A stretch of DNA of 6,140 bases from Clostridia bacterium. GTDB lineage: Bacteria > Bacillota > Clostridia > Oscillospirales > CAG-272. How positions within the stretch are numbered: the stretch's first letter is position 1; every line of letters begins with the position of its first letter. Shown here one piece after another: positions 5,348 through 6,140 of the stretch. Where the stretch lies: NCBI GenBank assembly GCA_017452335.1, contig JAFTMP010000278.1:1-6140 (forward strand), written 5' to 3'. A program made the translations under genes and the position numbers. Below the pieces are notes generated by a model. It was not told where the DNA came from and ran no database searches. It saw only the letters and a list, made by a program, of their open reading frames with translations.

Positions 5348-6140
5348 TTTTTCTCTTTAAAAGATCATCGCAAAGCAGGGCGCTTTCCACCTTCTCAAAG
5401 CCTACCCGATCAACGGCTTTGCCAAGGCGTTCCTTGGGTAAACCGTTTTCCTTAAACCACAGCATGGTCTTTTCAAGAAGGGGCAAAACCTCCTCTTCGC
5501 TAACAAGGCGGGAGAGAGCGGAGCCCATGCGGGTCTGCTTGCCCCAGGTGCCGCCGATAAAGATGCGGTAAAGGGTCTCGCTTTCCTTTGCCACCGCCCC
5601 AAAGGGACATTTGCCCACACATCTGCCGCAGGAAATGCACAGATCGGTGTTGATGCACATTTTACCCTCGCTAACCACAGCCGCCTTCATGGGGCAATTC
5701 TTTTCGATCACGCAGACCTTGCAGCCTTTGCAAAGGTCTTTATTTAATTGGGGCACCTTGTGTCCTTCAATGCCGAAATCGTTTAAGCTGGGCTTCATAC
5801 AGCTGTTGGGACAGCCGCCGATGCCGATCTTAAATTTATGCGGTAACTTCACATCGCTCCAGCCAAGATAGTAGTCATCATGAATTTTGGTTGCCAGCGC
5901 CTGGGTATCGCAGTTGCCAAACACGCAGGTGGTGCCCTTGCAGGCAGTTACGGGACGCACCTTTGCCCCCGTTCCGCCAAAGAAAAGTCCGTGCGCCTGT
6001 GCATACGCCTCTGCTTCCTCAATCTGCTCATAGGGGATACCGGGAACCTCCACCGCCTGGCGGCTGGTGCAGATCAGCTTGCCGTTGCCGTATTGTTCGG
6101 CAATGGTTGCTAAATCCTTAAAATTTTCTGCTGTAAAAAC
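5328..6140 (-). CDS. Siroheme/4Fe-4S nitrite-sulfite reductase-like protein with ferredoxin domain (5' partial)
   Basis: The frame stays open to the window edge, so the N-terminus is missing; 270 residues are visible. The visible start (GNGKLICTSRQAVEVPGIPYEQI, about 18-40) looks like the ferredoxin-like half domain of nitrite/sulfite reductases. The siroheme/[4Fe-4S] domain follows: CKGTTC (67-72, Cys-x4-Cys) and GGCPNSCMKPSLNDFG (108-123, Cys110 and Cys114). Two ferredoxin-type [4Fe-4S] motifs come next: Cys137/140/143/149 (x5 before the last Cys) and Cys168/171/174/178. The tail (about 190-270) is helical. The layout is like AsrC and related small Clostridial reductase proteins, which reduce sulfite or similar with low-potential electrons. 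It is first of the visible operon genes and overlaps the binding-protein gene by 20 nt. The true substrate is not known, and bound siroheme is inferred from motifs. Confidence 0.88.
   Translation of the reverse strand, partial: VFTAENFKDLATIAEQYGNGKLICTSRQAVEVPGIPYEQIEEAEAYAQAHGLFFGGTGAKVRPVTACKGTTCVFGNCDTQALATKIHDDYYLGWSDVKLPHKFKIGIGGCPNSCMKPSLNDFGIEGHKVPQLNKDLCKGCKVCVIEKNCPMKAAVVSEGKMCINTDLCISCGRCVGKCPFGAVAKESETLYRIFIGGTWGKQTRMGSALSRLVSEEEVLPLLEKTMLWFKENGLPKERLGKAVDRVGFEKVESALLCDDLLKRKNEILGK

Overview
The window looks like chromosomal DNA of an anaerobic, low-to-moderate GC Firmicute of the Clostridia (gut Oscillospiraceae-like is my guess). This is inferred from AGGAGG-type ribosome sites, near-consensus sigma-A promoters, lipobox lipoproteins without an outer membrane system, and a siroheme/ferredoxin-type reductase fragment. 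No phage, IS, CRISPR, tRNA or rRNA was seen. The species cannot be told from the sequence alone.

Left part (1-1379). A LysR-type regulator gene (82-938, minus) is split by an apparent single-base loss near a four-G run at about 700-703. The winged-helix domain and the effector domain are therefore in different frames. It is divergent from a small three-helix membrane protein (1116-1379, plus) that resembles PQ-loop/SemiSWEET transporters. The 177-bp gap holds two opposing, interleaved promoters: a perfect consensus one for lysR and a near-perfect one for the membrane protein. It also holds a strong pair of mutually exclusive hairpins in the leader of the membrane-protein transcript.

Middle (1380-2638). 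A monocistronic lipoprotein gene (1518-2552, plus) encodes a lipobox signal, a Pro/Thr/Ser linker, a VanX-type D-Ala-D-Ala dipeptidase domain with all metal ligands, and a C-terminal bacterial SH3 domain. Its promoter carries a perfect 7-bp dyad between -35 and -10, a likely repressor operator. A bidirectional intrinsic terminator (2561-2597) separates it from the convergent operon.

Right part (2639-6140). A tightly packed minus-strand operon runs siroheme reductase-like protein (5' end outside the window), substrate-binding lipoprotein, FecCD-type permease, then FecE-type ATPase, with each gene overlapping the next. The last three form a complete importer for a metal chelate (siderophore, heme or corrinoid class). 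Coupling to a siroheme/[4Fe-4S] reductase suggests that iron, heme or corrinoid uptake is tied to an anaerobic reductive process. The ligand cannot be assigned from sequence alone.
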